Assembly (NCBI GenBank): GCA_020746875.1
Contig: JAGTJL010000004.1
Span: 1,302,001-1,366,000 of the forward strand
Reading direction: 5' to 3'
Origin: Rhexocercosporidium sp. MPI-PUGE-AT-0058
Lineage: Eukaryota > Ascomycota > Leotiomycetes > Helotiales
Length of the DNA: 64,000 bases
Shown: positions 35,463-46,968 of the stretch, piece by piece
Numbering within the stretch: position 1 is the first letter of the stretch
Layout of the letters: each line of letters starts with the position of its first letter
The notes under the pieces: generated by a model
Told to the model about the DNA's origin: nothing
Database searches by the model: none
Seen by the model: only the letters and a program-made list of their open reading frames with translations
Program-made: the position numbers and the translations under genes

Positions 35463-36088
35463 TGTTGCTTGCTTTACCCCAGTAGATAGACCTCGGTGTT
35501 TGCTTGGCCTGCAAGTTTCGCGATAGGTCGTTCGAGGCGCAAACGAGTGTGTGGTGTATGGGGAATTTAGTAGGAGGGGGGTTGAAGCTTCAAGCTCAAA
35601 ATGTTTGTTCGATGCGGCCGCATGTACTAGCGCGAGGCTAGCTCCTCATGCAAGGCTACGAGTTGGGGCTAACTACCATCCTACTGCTCACTCTTTTACC
35701 ACTTCGTCAACACAACCATCCTCGAACACGGAAACTGAAGCGGACGGTTTCCAATTTCCAGGACAAGTGTCTTCATATTAGCGGTCCAGAGATACCTTTG
35801 AAGATGGATTTGAAAGCAAACACGCAAGTTCGGGATAATAGTTACCCCACTTTTCAGAATATGTCTCCGAGGTGGCTTGAAGACAAAAGTATAAGATAGG
35901 CAAGTCTGGAAGCCAGACCGTCGAGCACAAGCTTTTGAGAGCCTCATCTAGTTTAAGACTTCTCCACTGTCATCGCGAGTTTCATTTCTATACTATACAC
36001 TCGTTCATTTCGAGACCCGATTTCTCACCATTCCAGCCTGTCAACAAACTCATTTACTCACTTACTCACCAATCCCCAAACCTCAAAG
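35463..36088. other. Gene-free divergent spacer
   Basis: This is the head-to-head spacer between RRP42 and the short-chain dehydrogenase and must hold both promoters. No site is claimed. Confidence 0.5.
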
Positions 36089-37468
36089 ATGCTCAAACTC
36101 CCCTCCCTTATCTACGCCAACAAATTCCTCCCCACGCCCCTCCCACCGCCAGGCACATTCAAGAACCAAACAATCCTGATAACAGGCGGCACATCCGGCC
36201 TCGGTCTCGCGACAGCAATCCACTTCCTCACCCTCGGGGCCTCGAGGGTGATAATAACAGCTCGGACGCCCGAGAAGGGCGCCAGCGCAAAAGCGGAGAT
36301 TGAAGCAAAACTGAAACTCAATCTCAAAACCCAACCCAGACTCGCGGGGCAAGATGGAAATGAGAGTGGACTTGTAGGTGGAGGTGTAGTGGAGGTGCGG
36401 ATCCTCGATATGAGTACGTTTGCGGGGATCAAGAAGTTCGCGGACGAGGTTAAAAGGGAGGTGGATACTATTGATTATGTGCTTCTTAACGCAGGGGTCA
36501 CAAAGAGGGTTTTTGGGTTTGGGACAGGTACGGAGGGGTGGGAGGAGACGCTTGCGGTGAATTGTCTCGGGACGGCGCTTTTGGCCATTTTATTGCTGCC
36601 GTGGATGAAAATTGCTGGGAGGGGGAGAGCACATCTAGCTGTTGTGACGAGTGGCTTGCATAGAGGTATGTATCTTTGTTGACATTCCGCTCGCCTACGA
36701 TATGTTCAATGGATTTGGACGTCATAGGCTTCGGTCAGGAAGTTGGGATCACCCAAGGTATGGAATGATGGCTGATGAAAGTTGCAGGTGTCGATATTTC
36801 GCCTGGAAAATTCCCACAGAAGGACATCTTCACATTCTTCAATCAAGAAGAGAACTGGCCGAAAGGAAGACCGGATATGTACGCAATCAGTAAACTACTG
36901 ATCCAGTATTGCGTTCTTGAGATCTCCAAATTGGCTGTTGATCGGGATGGAAAGTATGCACAAACCCTCCCCTGAACCCCGAAAACACCTAAGCCAAAAC
37001 GAAAAGAAACCCCATGGAGAAGGAAGAAGACTGAACATTTCGATAGCGTCCAAGTAATAGTCAACCCCACTTGTCCAGGTCTGGTCAAGACTTCACTAGC
37101 ACGGGACTACCGCACCAACGTCATCATGAGCACCGCTGTCGACGCATTCATGACTGTTATAGCGAAGAGCACCGAAGTCGGAGCGGTAAGACTCGTCGTC
37201 CCGGCTCTAACAACGAAAGAAGAGAACGGGAAGTACATCTCGGATTCTCAGTCGCATGAGGATTATCTCGCGTAAGTGTTTACTTCCTGGCTCCCACTTG
37301 GTGGCAACGTCGTGGTCAAAAAGCTGACGGGTGAAAAGTGTGGTACAGAAGAACCTTCTGAGTCCTGAGGGCCAGAAGATGCAGAAGATGGTGTGGGAGG
37401 AAGTGTTGTGCATCTTAGAACAGAAAGTACCAGAGGTGAGGCACATTGTGAATGAGGCGGCTGCATGA
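36089..37468 (+). CDS. Short-chain dehydrogenase/reductase
   Basis: Four exons (36089-36665, 36788-36953, 37047-37271, 37339-37468) give 365 residues. The classical SDR signature is complete: the cofactor site TGGTSGLGLATAIHF, the LNAGV motif, the catalytic Ser in AVVTSGLH and YAISK as the catalytic Tyr/Lys pair, then NPTCPGLVKTSLARD. An Arg in VIITARTPEKG after beta-2 suggests NADP(H). There is a Gly/Gln-rich insertion of about 25 residues before the conserved Asp (RILDMST). Substrate unknown; fungal SDRs of this shape often act on ketones or retinol-like compounds. The last three exons are short and each joint was fixed by frame; the acceptors GATAG and AAAAG are weak but give a continuous fold. 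It is convergent with ATE1. Confidence 0.85.
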
Positions 37469-37695
37469 AGATCTCGTATTTCGTCCTTGTGCTGTGTATC
37501 TACCTGGGCTGTCTTTGAAGGGCTGAGCAACAAATATATCTTCCTGGCATTTATCAATATTCGTAATCCCAATCATGAACAATTTTGCTTTTCCGCATTC
37601 TTGGGCGGCATCCTTTTCCATAAATTCAATTCCGTGTCGTCGGAGCTTTTCGAGAAGTCTCCTCAGCACGGTAGATAACTTCAATATTCCAATTA

Positions 37696-39274
37696 TCAGC
37701 GAAAGGCAACAGCCATCTCCTTCACAAGCTGGGGCCCAATCGCTGCAGCAAGTTCCGCGATCACACCTTTTATGGAACTTGAATCGTCTATATCGCTTGT
37801 TGCCCAGCTAACAAGCTGCCGCGCCTCCGCTGGTTGACCTCTGACCGAAAGCTTGATGGTGTCGAGGTTGACTTCCTGCAGAAGCTGCGCTTTGTTGAGA
37901 ATCCCAGGCATGGAACGGGCGAAGAGAGGTGTGTCTGGATCTGAAAGTGGAGGATCATCGTCGGAGTCATCGTCAGCGACATTTTCAGGATTCGAGGTGT
38001 CATTGGTTGGCGTCGAGGCTTCCTTCTCAATTGGCCCCTTCTCAATTGGCCCTTTCTCAACAAGAGCCGCAAGTTGGCGTGACAAGCTGAAGTACTTTGT
38101 CGTGTCCAATTTCTTCTTCACTTCAGCGTTTAGAGGGTCCCAAGCATATGACTCCGGATCCAGTATGTACTGTGGTGAAAAGTCTCCTTTGTATCTCATC
38201 TTCACACAGCTGTGGATGTAAAAACCTGCATACCACCATTTGTACCCTTCCTCCCTAGCCAGAGATATTTCTCTCAAAGCCCCAAGTTTCCCAAAGCCAT
38301 GTTGATGAACCGATTCATGGTACATGAAGTAGACGGCACTAACACATTGTGGTAGAAGGTCAAGAACACCGACAGCTATTAACTTCCCATCGAGGCGATA
38401 GCACTGATGGTACGACCCCAGCCGGCGTTCCTGCCCGTCGAATACCTCTTTACTTCTTGGAAGTGGCGACGAGCAGAGAAAGTTTTTGAAGCCATGCTTG
38501 GTGATCTTGTGAGGCGGTTCGTGATGTACAAGGCGTTGATAGTTTTCGAACAATACGTACTTCTCCTCCGTAAAGTCGTCTGGCTCGAGCGTCACATCGA
38601 AAGTGTGAGCAGGCTCAGGTGGCACTTTCAGCAACCCCTTCTCGCACTCGTGAACACGCTCTACGACATCAAAATCTGTGTTACGTTTCTTGGCTTGCTC
38701 GCGTGATCTTGGATGGAGCCTAGCGGCTTCGTTGATGTAGGTGGCTCCGAGGATGTATTTGGTGAACCGGTTCTGGACCTGTCTCTGGTCTTTCGAGGCG
38801 TGGAATTGGTCGGCATCCAATCTGATGGTGTAATGTGGGCAGCACGATGCAAACTGGTCCGGTTTGTACAGAAGGGACCCAGATCTTCTCCAGCCGCGAT
38901 CAAGTAGGGATTGGTAAAACTTTGGAGTCAACGAAGATGCCGTTACATAATATGAAAAGCCTAGAGAGACAAAAAAAAAGTAAATATGAGACTTCGTATG
39001 CAGGAGTGGAAAGAATCTGTAGGTCATGCCAATGGCAGAAAAGCTGAAAGAGGAAAGAAGGGATAGTAAACATGGGGTTCTTGGGACTTGTTGACAAACA
39101 GTGTGGAAATTTACGTTTCTGAGACTGACTTCCTGATTTATTCCGGCAATAGCCACAGCTATTATTGCTATATCCTGTGTTCCAGTCAGTACCTGTATCT
39201 AATCATGTCTGTGGTGAAAGTTTAGTAAATGCTGTGTATTGTGTTTTGGGGGTACCTTGCTGCAGGTAATACAT
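37696..39274 (-). CDS. ATE1: Arginyl-tRNA--protein transferase 1
   Basis: Three exons (39274-39256, 39174-39115, 38960-37696) give 447 residues. ATE1 adds Arg to N-terminal Asp, Glu or oxidised Cys and so creates Arg/N-degrons for ubiquitination. The N-terminal domain reads MYYLQQGYSNNSCGYCRNKS, with the CGYC motif needed for activity, then LLDRGWRRSGSLLYKPD and CCPHYTIRLDADQFHASKDQ. The C-terminal domain contains GSYHQCYRLDGKLIAVGVLD, SAVYFMYHESVHQHGFGKLG and YAGFYIHSCVKMRYKGDFSP. Exon 1 is only 19 nt, so gene finders will probably start the protein too late or read through intron 2. An acidic low-complexity stretch (VADDDSDDDPPLSDP) and a 15 nt tandem repeat lie near the C-terminus. Confidence 0.93.
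38024..38053. repeat. ATE1: 15 nt tandem repeat in ATE1 coding sequence
   Basis: Two 15 nt copies differ at one base and encode EKGPIEKGPIEK in the linker near the ATE1 C-terminus. The unit keeps frame. Confidence 0.85.
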
Positions 39275-41383
39275 TATTGGGTTGAGCAATAGCCACTTGG
39301 CCATTTATGTCACTCGCTTCGAATAATCAGTAACATTCGCGTTATGACTATTGCAGCAACGTGAATGGTCCGGCATCAATAAGTCACTGAGATTGGGTAA
39401 TCCGAGTTCTTGATGAAGAGCAAGCACCTCGTCAGCTCCAATTAAAATCAAAATGCCGGGATCAAAATGATAGCTCGGCAGTATTTGACAACCCTGGAAA
39501 CATGGTGCTGCGGTGTTGTGCAGGAGAGAGTGGGATGTCCCTAGCATGGTGACCAGGGTTTGAACGCTTCCAGAAGACGTCTAAATCAACGACATCGAAA
39601 CGATCGGCCACGAGGGTGAATAATTGGAGAGGGGTTCAGGGAGGGAAAGATGGGGTTAGGGGACTTTGTTCTCGTACCAATAGGCGTCAATAACGAAGAC
39701 GCGGCTTGAGCTTGGGTCTGCATGGTGCAGGCAACCACCAACGGGCGACGATGTAATGCGAGCTGCGGAAAGTATGCACTGCAGACTGCAGCATGCACCG
39801 TTTACCGTTGGGTTGGACAACGACGAATCTGATATGGCCTTGGAAGTAAAAAGGTCGGTCTCGGGTCCGATGTTCAGAGGTGGCTCAAGTGGCTGGCTAT
39901 CTCTGTAGAAGCGGGGTACAGAGGTACACGGCGATATAGCACAGTACACCCAACTTCGTAGGTAGGCAACGGGTACTGGGTACGAGCTGGCAAACTTAGA
40001 CTTAGACTTAGCCAACTCAGGCACACATACGAGATTTCGGTGTCAGGAACGCTAGCCTTCCCCTGGTAGTACCGCGCGTGGGTGATGATGGAGTAGTGGG
40101 AGCGTGGGGATCGTGGAGTCACTCACTCAAGTGCGGCTAGAGCGGTCGCTGCGAAGTGACTATATGGCATACCCCCGTAGGTATTCCGAAATCAGGCACC
40201 AGACGGCACAAGGCAAAGCGAGGCGGTAGAACAGCAAGCAACAGAAGTAGGCAGATTTGTTGCGGTGAGAGCTGAGCAGAGATGAGTTGACGGGCCAAGG
40301 CAAAGAAAGTTGGTGTAGTGAATTGGAGGAGGGTAGTCGTGTCGTTATGAAGTGTAGATGAGTCCGTATACCGTCCTGGGAAGTGTAGACGAAACTAGTA
40401 CCAGATGATGCTGTTGCCTTGCCTCTGGCTTGTTGTGCCCGAAGACAGCTTTGCTTGTGCTTCTGTTGTCGTATTATTGATGGATGCTGCAGGTACGGTG
40501 GCAGCCGGTTATCTATCAAAGTCCTGAGTAAGATGGAAGGCGCTGTCTAGCTTGGATTTGGCACGAGTCGAGTCCGATGGACTTTTGGAGGTACCGGGCG
40601 CTTCCTGTACCTGCAAGCCGTTTCGCCTCAAGTCGTCGGGTCCGTTTGTGGTACTACTGCATCACAATTGCAATTGAAGATCCCGTCTTATTTCTGCGAC
40701 TTGCAGCCGGGGTTAGGATCAGGGTACCAAGATGGGTGTGGGTGTGGGTGTCAAGCAGGCGTGGGCGTCGGCGACGTTCGGTACACAGCAGCAATCAATC
40801 AATCGTCGCAAAGGGCGAAGGAATGAGCGAGTAGTGGGCTGGCGGGCGTAGAAGGATTGATGGATGGATGGGCTGGAGATCCGGGGTGAGGAGGTATTTG
40901 CGTAGAGTACAGGACGGTCAGGTAAGAGAGATGAGAAGCGAGAGAGCGAGAGAGCGGCGAGTACAGTAAGGTAAGGAAAAGGCTCTGGACAGATTCCTAT
41001 CAGGTTCAGGACAAGAGAGATACCGAAAAGGAGGGAGGTAGGGAGGTAGGTCTTGATAAACCCCCACCATGCTGGTCACCGCATGAGTCGAGGATGTGAG
41101 CTGCACAGTGATGCAGCCTACGAGCCGTGCAATAAGTATAGTAAGCTCGACTCCGTACTTATTATCCCTTACAGTCCCTTCCTTGCCTTGCCCAACCCAA
41201 GCTCTTGATGTGCCTCAAAGGTAAAGGCGGCACAGGCAGGCATTTGTCGTGTTGTTATTTGCTGTCCAGCTCTGTCTACTCTACTGTACCTCCGTACCTG
41301 GTCAAAATAGAGTTAAGTCAAGGCTACCGACTTAGCACATGGTGGTTGGTTATGTATGGGTAGCCAAGTCCAAGCAAGAATAT

Positions 41384-41402
41384 GGCAGGCAGGCAGGCAG
41401 GC
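41384..41402. repeat. Microsatellite (GGCA)n
   Basis: Nearly five copies of a four-base unit in the gene-free region upstream of the Nudix gene. Confidence 0.9.
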
Positions 41403-41775
41403 GACTGTTCAAGACCGACCTCGACAAGTTCGGTAAAGAGTAGTCCACGAAGAGAAGAGGGCAAAGGTTGTCTGACTTACAAATAAAGGTCTAAATTGTG
41501 ACAAAAGACTAACACCTACTGTAGTAAATTGGAGCGCTTAATACGACGCTCCTTAGAATATTGGCAGCCGAAGAATCGAAAGAAAGCAAAGGACCGAAGC
41601 CTCGGAAATGCAAGGTTTCTCTAGCGGCGTTGGCAAATGCCATCCTGGGATACTGTACTGTACTGACTGTAACACCCCTCCCTCGCCCTCCCTCAGTCCC
41701 TCTCCCACTCACTCACTCACTCCGTCCGTCCTGGTCCTTTGCGCAGCCAGTCCGCCTCGCCTCCGTTCGCCTCTT

Positions 41776-41793
41776 GATCTGATCTGATCTGAT
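41776..41793. repeat. Microsatellite (GATCT)n
   Basis: More than three copies of the unit GATCT in the same gene-free region. Confidence 0.85.
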
Positions 41794-41882
41794 GTGCCTC
41801 TGGTCTGGCCCCGCTACTCTACTGGTGTACTTACTTACTTGCGTCGTTACTTGCCGGCGGAAACTGCGCTGCTGGCTGCTGG

Positions 41883-41901
41883 CACACACACACACACACA
41901 C
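41883..41901. repeat. Microsatellite (CA)n
   Basis: About nine uninterrupted CA copies in the same gene-free region. Confidence 0.95.
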
Positions 41902-42479
41902 GTTGGACTGGACAGCCAGAGACAGGCCAGGGCACACGAGCGCAGGGCATGGGGGGATATTCCGGCGAAGTCTTGAAATCGCGAACCAGCTAGACCTAGA
42001 TATTCCTAGCTAGCTAGTGCTGCGTTGTTCGGAGGTGGGAATAATGAGAATGGCCTGTGGCCTGTGTTGTGACCAGCTAATCATGCCTTGTCTGTCCCTT
42101 TCTTTCTCGGTCGTTCGATATCACATCGCTACCTACCTCCCTCCCTCCCTCCTCGCTCCCTCACCCTACCTACCCTGCCTACTCCTGACCTCCCACCAGC
42201 CGCCGCCTCTTCCCTCCTCTTGCCTGCACTTGTCAACTTTCTTCTACAACCTTACTCAGAGCTCCATTCAACTCTGTGCGCCTTCCACCAAAAAATCCTT
42301 GTTTCTACAAAAAAAAATCACCCACACTTACTCGCCGGTCACCTTACCAAGAGAATGACGCTTCCCGAGCTCTAAGTCCACCCTCCAATCCCACAGCCGA
42401 CCTTTGCAACAACCAAACGTTCTTTTCTCCTTCTTGTGCCTTCGCACCCCAACGAAGGCGAAGGCGAAGGGCCTTCATC

Positions 42480-43101
42480 ATGGCGGCAAGTCGCTCCATG
42501 GAGTCTCGGGTAGGGAGAAACAAGCAGCGTAAGTTTAAATTCCTCGTTACCCCTCCAATTCCCCTTCGCTGCAAGAAAAAGTTGCTTGCACGTGGGGCAG
42601 ACTTTTTTTCTTCCCCCCTCCACCCTTTCAGTTATTGACGAACGCGTCCTTTTGCTCACAACCCTCCCTCGTCTAGGCTACGCGGAAACCGGAGAACGTC
42701 TCGTGGCAGGCGTGGTACCTCTCAATGCCGCGAAAACACACGTCCTTCTGATCCAATCGACCCGACGCGGAGGCTGGGTTCTGCCAAAGGGCGGCTGGGA
42801 GTCTGATGAATCGTGTCCCGAAGCCGCGCAGCGCGAGGCGTGGGAAGAAGCCGGAATTGTCTGCAAAGTCGACTACGATCTGGGCACGATCAAGGAAACT
42901 CGAGCCCCAAAGCAGATGTCCAAAGAGGCGCCCAAAGCACTCTACCAGTTCTACGAGGTGACCGTCACAAGTGAGGAGACAGAGTGGCCGGAGAAGCACA
43001 AGAGGAATCGGCAGTGGGCGAACTTTGCAGAGGCTTCGGAAGCGCTCAAGGCCCGTCCAGAGTTGTTAGAAGCTCTCACACGCTCCACCATCTCTAGGTA
43101 G
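42480..43101 (+). CDS. DDP1: Nudix hydrolase, diphosphoinositol polyphosphate phosphatase (Ddp1/Aps1 type)
   Basis: Two exons (42480-42528, 42677-43101) give 157 residues. The Nudix box is complete: GGWESDESCPEAAQREAWEE then AGI fits G-x5-E-x7-REUXEEXGU. The start (SRVGRNKQRYAETGERLVAG, VVPL) and WVLPKGGWE match the Ddp1/Aps1 group. Known members remove the beta-phosphate of inositol pyrophosphates (IP7, IP8) and also cleave diadenosine polyphosphates and polyphosphate. Specificity here is by family. The 148 nt intron uses the later of two candidate acceptors (GTCTAG), the only one that yields the conserved RNKQRY joint. The leader is long and CT-rich. The family is linked to phosphate signalling; a PHO81-type SPX protein lies about 19 kb downstream. 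Confidence 0.88.
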
Positions 43102-44374
43102 CCTCGCGGGCCCGGTGTTCTATCACAGTTCATACGACGGTGCACAGCAACTTCGGATTCCTCCTTCCCCGAGTCGAACACCACGAAGTCGCAAACCGCA
43201 CCAGCTATGATCGAGCTATAGGATACCGGGTTCGACACAAGAAACCAAAAAAGAACGAATTCGCGGTGAAAAAAATATTCCAGCCAGTTTTTTTTTTTTT
43301 TTTGGTTCGAGGGTCATCTGCAGCCGAGGGCTTGGGCTTTTTGCGCTTCTTCTCTCGAGTCACAGTTGTTTCTGCTTTCTTCAAAACCGCATAGAAGACA
43401 AATCAAGACGGAATGGACTTTCTGCCGTGATCTTGAATGACTGTGGCTGTTGCATTGAACTCGGATTCTTCAAGGCTATCTATTCTTTCTATTGCTATAC
43501 AGTCCCAAATGCGCCACCCTGAAAATGACTGGTACATTTTTCTCTAGTTTTCTCACTTTGCATTGCAGGCGTTCTCAGTTTTGACTGATACACGATGGAG
43601 GTATTAATAAACACTAGGAGCCCAATTGCGGACGAGTTGGATCCTACATTACAAATATACACCCACTTCAGCGAAGATTTGCGGTAGGTAGATTAGTATT
43701 TTCCTTTGCTAGTATTAGAACTCTGCTTTATCAGATCAATGTAATCAACAGGGCATCGCCACAGCGTTTGCTGAACAGTATTAAGATCTTTGTCAATTCG
43801 TAAATTGATTTACTTCTAATTTGAACAAGCTTGAAGTCGCTCTCCTCCACCAGTCAGAATGCCACCCCCTATTGACAATTTCAGCACTCGAAAAATTAAG
43901 CGACGTCAGAAGCCCAAAATCACAACGTGAACACCCGACGCCGAAAACCAAACCAAACCAAATACCCGCTACCTACGGGCTCAAGATTATCGCCATCCGC
44001 AATACACCAAACTTCATCATCGAAATCTTTTTGGGTTTTTTGTAAAACAAACTCAAACCCCTGACTAACACCCACCCATTCAACAACCATCTAGCTCAGT
44101 TCCCCTCCAAAAACAGCAAGCACGTGCGTGCGCCTATCAAAAGTCCGGTCGCTTCATCGATCAACTCCACTCCGAGATATCGTCATTTTGATCCCTACAG
44201 CGCGTCTCCCACCAGCACCTTCACCCCTCAAGCTCGATCAAACAGCAAGCACGCGTAATGGCCCAGTCCAATCGCAGCTTCAACCAATAACGATTGATTT
44301 CACTTCTCTTCTCTTCCATTCTTGAGGCACTCTTCTTCCTCCGTGACAGTAGACAAACAAGCCAGCAAGCAAAG
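43102..44374. other. Gene-free stretch, 1.3 kb
   Basis: This holds the Nudix 3' end, a poly-T run at 43288-43303 and the LSM1 promoter. A CACGTG occurs near 44123. No gene is recognised. Confidence 0.5.
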
Positions 44375-45162
44375 ATGGAGAACCTCACGCTGGACGAGAA
44401 TAATGCTGGAGGAGGAGCGCCACAGCAGCAGCAGCAACAGCAAGCGCAGCAAACTCTAGGTCATTCGCCGCAGAATCAGCAATTACCTCCGCAGATGTTC
44501 ACTACTGCTGCACAGCTTCTTGACATGACTGATAGTAAGTACCGGATCTCTACTTTCCTATCTGTCTCTTATGTCTCTCCTCAAAATATCTTCACTGTCT
44601 TCCTACTTCCTATGACAAGCAGCACTGACTTTTTGCTTTAGAAAAACTCATGGTCGCCCTCCGCGACGGAAGGAAACTTATTGGTATACTCCGCAGCTGG
44701 GATCAATTCGGTACCTACCCCCCTCCCCAAACCCCTCATTCCCCTACAAACCTATAAACAAACAAGCAGTCTAACAACCTATCCCCAGCCAACCTCGTGC
44801 TCCAATCAACAATCGAGCGAATCTTCGTCCCCCCTCCCTCCTCATCCAGCACCACCCCCACCAAACCCAACTCCACTTCCACCTCCACATCCAGCCCAAA
44901 CCCCCACCCGCAACCAGGTCTCTACGCCGACGTACCACGCGGTATCTTCCTCGTGCGCGGCGAGAACGTCCTCCTCCTCGGCGAGATCGACCTAGACAAG
45001 GACGACGATCCGCCGCCTGGCTACGAGAGGGCTGAGGTCGAGCTCGTGCATAGGTTGAATACGGAGCGCAAGGCGAAGGAGGCTGGGAGGGAGAAGGTTC
45101 GGTTGGCGAAGTTGAGGGCCATGGGGTTTGAGGGGGAGAATACGAATGAGGCGTCGATTTAA
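44375..45162 (+). CDS. LSM1: Sm-like protein Lsm1 (mRNA decapping)
   Basis: Three exons (44375-44534, 44642-44710, 44789-45162) give 200 residues. Lsm1 is the subunit specific to the cytoplasmic Lsm1-7 ring, which binds the 3' ends of deadenylated mRNA and promotes decapping in P-bodies. Sm1 is KKLMVALRDGRKLIGILRSW then DQFANLVLQSTIERIFV; Sm2 is YADVPRGIFLVRGENVLLLG then EIDLDKDDDPP. This is the LSM1 pattern (RGIFLVRGENV) rather than LSM8. Two additions stand out: a Gln-rich N-terminus (QQQQQQQAQQ) of about 50 residues, and an insertion of about 30 Pro/Ser/Thr residues between Sm1 and Sm2 (PPPSSSSTTPTKPNSTSTST). The C-terminal helix is basic, as in other Lsm1 proteins. Confidence 0.92.
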
Positions 45163-46968
45163 CCATAAGCCTTGCTTTTTATACCTTTTCCTCTTGGAAT
45201 TTCCCTCGAAATATTTAGAGAGGAGAATAGGAGCTGTGAAGGGGAAAGGTGAGGGGATGTGAAACATGGCAGGGAGAAATGAGTGATGCAAAAGTATCAT
45301 TGATACTGGATTTGGAACTGTGGGTGTGGATGGTGGTTAAGTATGAAGGCGGGAATGGGGGCAGGGAACGGAAACGAAAAGAGCGCTGGTACTATGCAGA
45401 ATATTGTGAAATGCATCAAAGTATCGGATGGAGTGGAGGGGCGGAACAGAACGACTAGAGAAGTGTTTCATGCGCATGCATACCAACCTGAAGAGAGCTC
45501 CTATGAATGAAAAATGCAATTGCACTTTGCTCCCTCGTCACACAGACTTCGTTGAGCTTGCATCGCTATCTAGTAAGTTGGTTCTCAAAGTCTAGTCAAC
45601 GTTATTCGTTGAAGCGGGCCAGACATCTGAGAGAGATGCAATCCTCGCCGGACAGTTTGGCAACGAAGCTTCGAAGCCAGCCGCTTTATTAAGAGAATCG
45701 TAAAGGCGGAGCATTTCCAAGCTTCAAAGTGAAATTTTCACTGTAGACTCGACCGTCGGCCCTCCCTGCCTTGCCTATGATTCCCCCTCTGCGTCTCTCT
45801 TCAAAGCAGGACAGATCCCTTATCCGGGATCCCCCTCCCTCACGCCTCCACTTCCACTTCCACCTCGTTTGCTGGGGCACTTTCCAATCAGTTAATTTAC
45901 TTGACAGCCATCTACAAATCACACACCTAGTCTAGTAGAACGTGAGATGGGATCTAGGAGGCTAATCACACAGGCACATATGTATCTACCAGATAATCAA
46001 CCTAGTAGTGGGATAGAAGACGCACATTGAAGTACAACGCGTGAGCACCGGACGTGTTGAATCTTTTCTGATAGTTGATAGACTTGCGTGGGGAGTTATG
46101 GTGGGTTTGCTAGGGCAGTGGGCAGCTGATGTGAAGATGATGAGGATTGAACTGTTTTTTGAGGAAGAAAAAAAGAAAGAAAGAAAGAAAGAGGATCGTC
46201 GGGGGGATGAGAACGGAAGATGAGGTATTTGTGATCTTACTTTCGCACCGCGATACAGTGAAAGAAGCAAGGGAGCTACAAACGAGATTGTCTATAATCT
46301 CTATACTTTAAGAATGTCTGGGTGTGCCATGTTAGGTATTCATCTACTTGTGGCACATCGGACAGACAGATACGGAATTTCCTTGGAAGGCTGTCTTTCC
46401 GAGCTCAATGCTTATTCTTTGAGATATTATGCCAATACAATAAAGGATTCATTAGAGAGAATTCACTACATATTTGTCCAGCGTGCAACTAAGTCAATCA
46501 CCTACCGGAGCGGCAGAACCTTGAAGATGAGAGACAGGGACGAGAAATTATCTGTAAGGCGTACCGATGGGTAGTAAGTATGCCTGTGCATATCTGGTTA
46601 GTCCACTATTACAATAGTACTTGAAAGCTTGAAGAACCATTCGAGTACCAAGGCAACGAAGCGATCGCCGAGAAATATTCGGTATTTACTAAGTCGGTAT
46701 CATGCCCGAGTGAAAAAATCTTGGACTTAATTTCGCAAATACATAGGTATAAATGGAATGTGAACTTCGTTCGTCTCTGCAGTGGCATTAAGTCGGCAGA
46801 CACCTCAATTCTGCTCAAGTGTCGCTTAAACCAACTTGTCTGTTGTCAAATCTCGCGTATCGGTCACTACCCCTATTGCGTGAGCATCACATTAATCGCT
46901 TCGGGCATCAAAAAGACCATAAATTACGACATAGAAACTTTCATTCTCATCTCCATCATCCTTCTCTC
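45163..46968. other. Gene-free convergent spacer, 1.8 kb
   Basis: This lies between the LSM1 and RIX7 stop codons. Long for a convergent spacer, it contains a GAAA microsatellite and only unconvincing short frames. A small unrecognised gene or non-coding RNA cannot be excluded. Confidence 0.5.
46165..46191. repeat. Microsatellite (GAAA)n
   Basis: About five to six purine-only GAAA copies in the LSM1-RIX7 spacer. Confidence 0.9.

Larger units (their letters stand above)
39275..42479. other. 3.2 kb gene-free, microsatellite-rich region
   Basis: This is the longest stretch without a convincing gene. Open frames are short, low in complexity or antisense to nothing recognisable. The region is full of short tandem repeats: GGGTGT near 40734-40752, GGGAGGTA near 41033-41051, GGCA at 41384-41402, ACTC near 41708-41720, GATCT at 41776-41793, CA at 41883-41901 and CCCT near 42141-42155. 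GTAC-containing repeats also occur. The right end is strongly pyrimidine-rich and probably forms the leader of the Nudix gene. A long leader, a non-coding RNA or a large regulatory region are all possible. Confidence 0.6.

Noticed and set aside
39656..40519. Two frames of about 120 codons on the minus strand in the microsatellite-rich region
   Set aside because: Rich in Ser, Leu and Arg with no coherent structure; typical of chance frames in GC-rich spacer.
46314..46574. 86-codon plus-strand frame in the LSM1-RIX7 spacer
   Set aside because: No recognisable features; length is within chance expectation.
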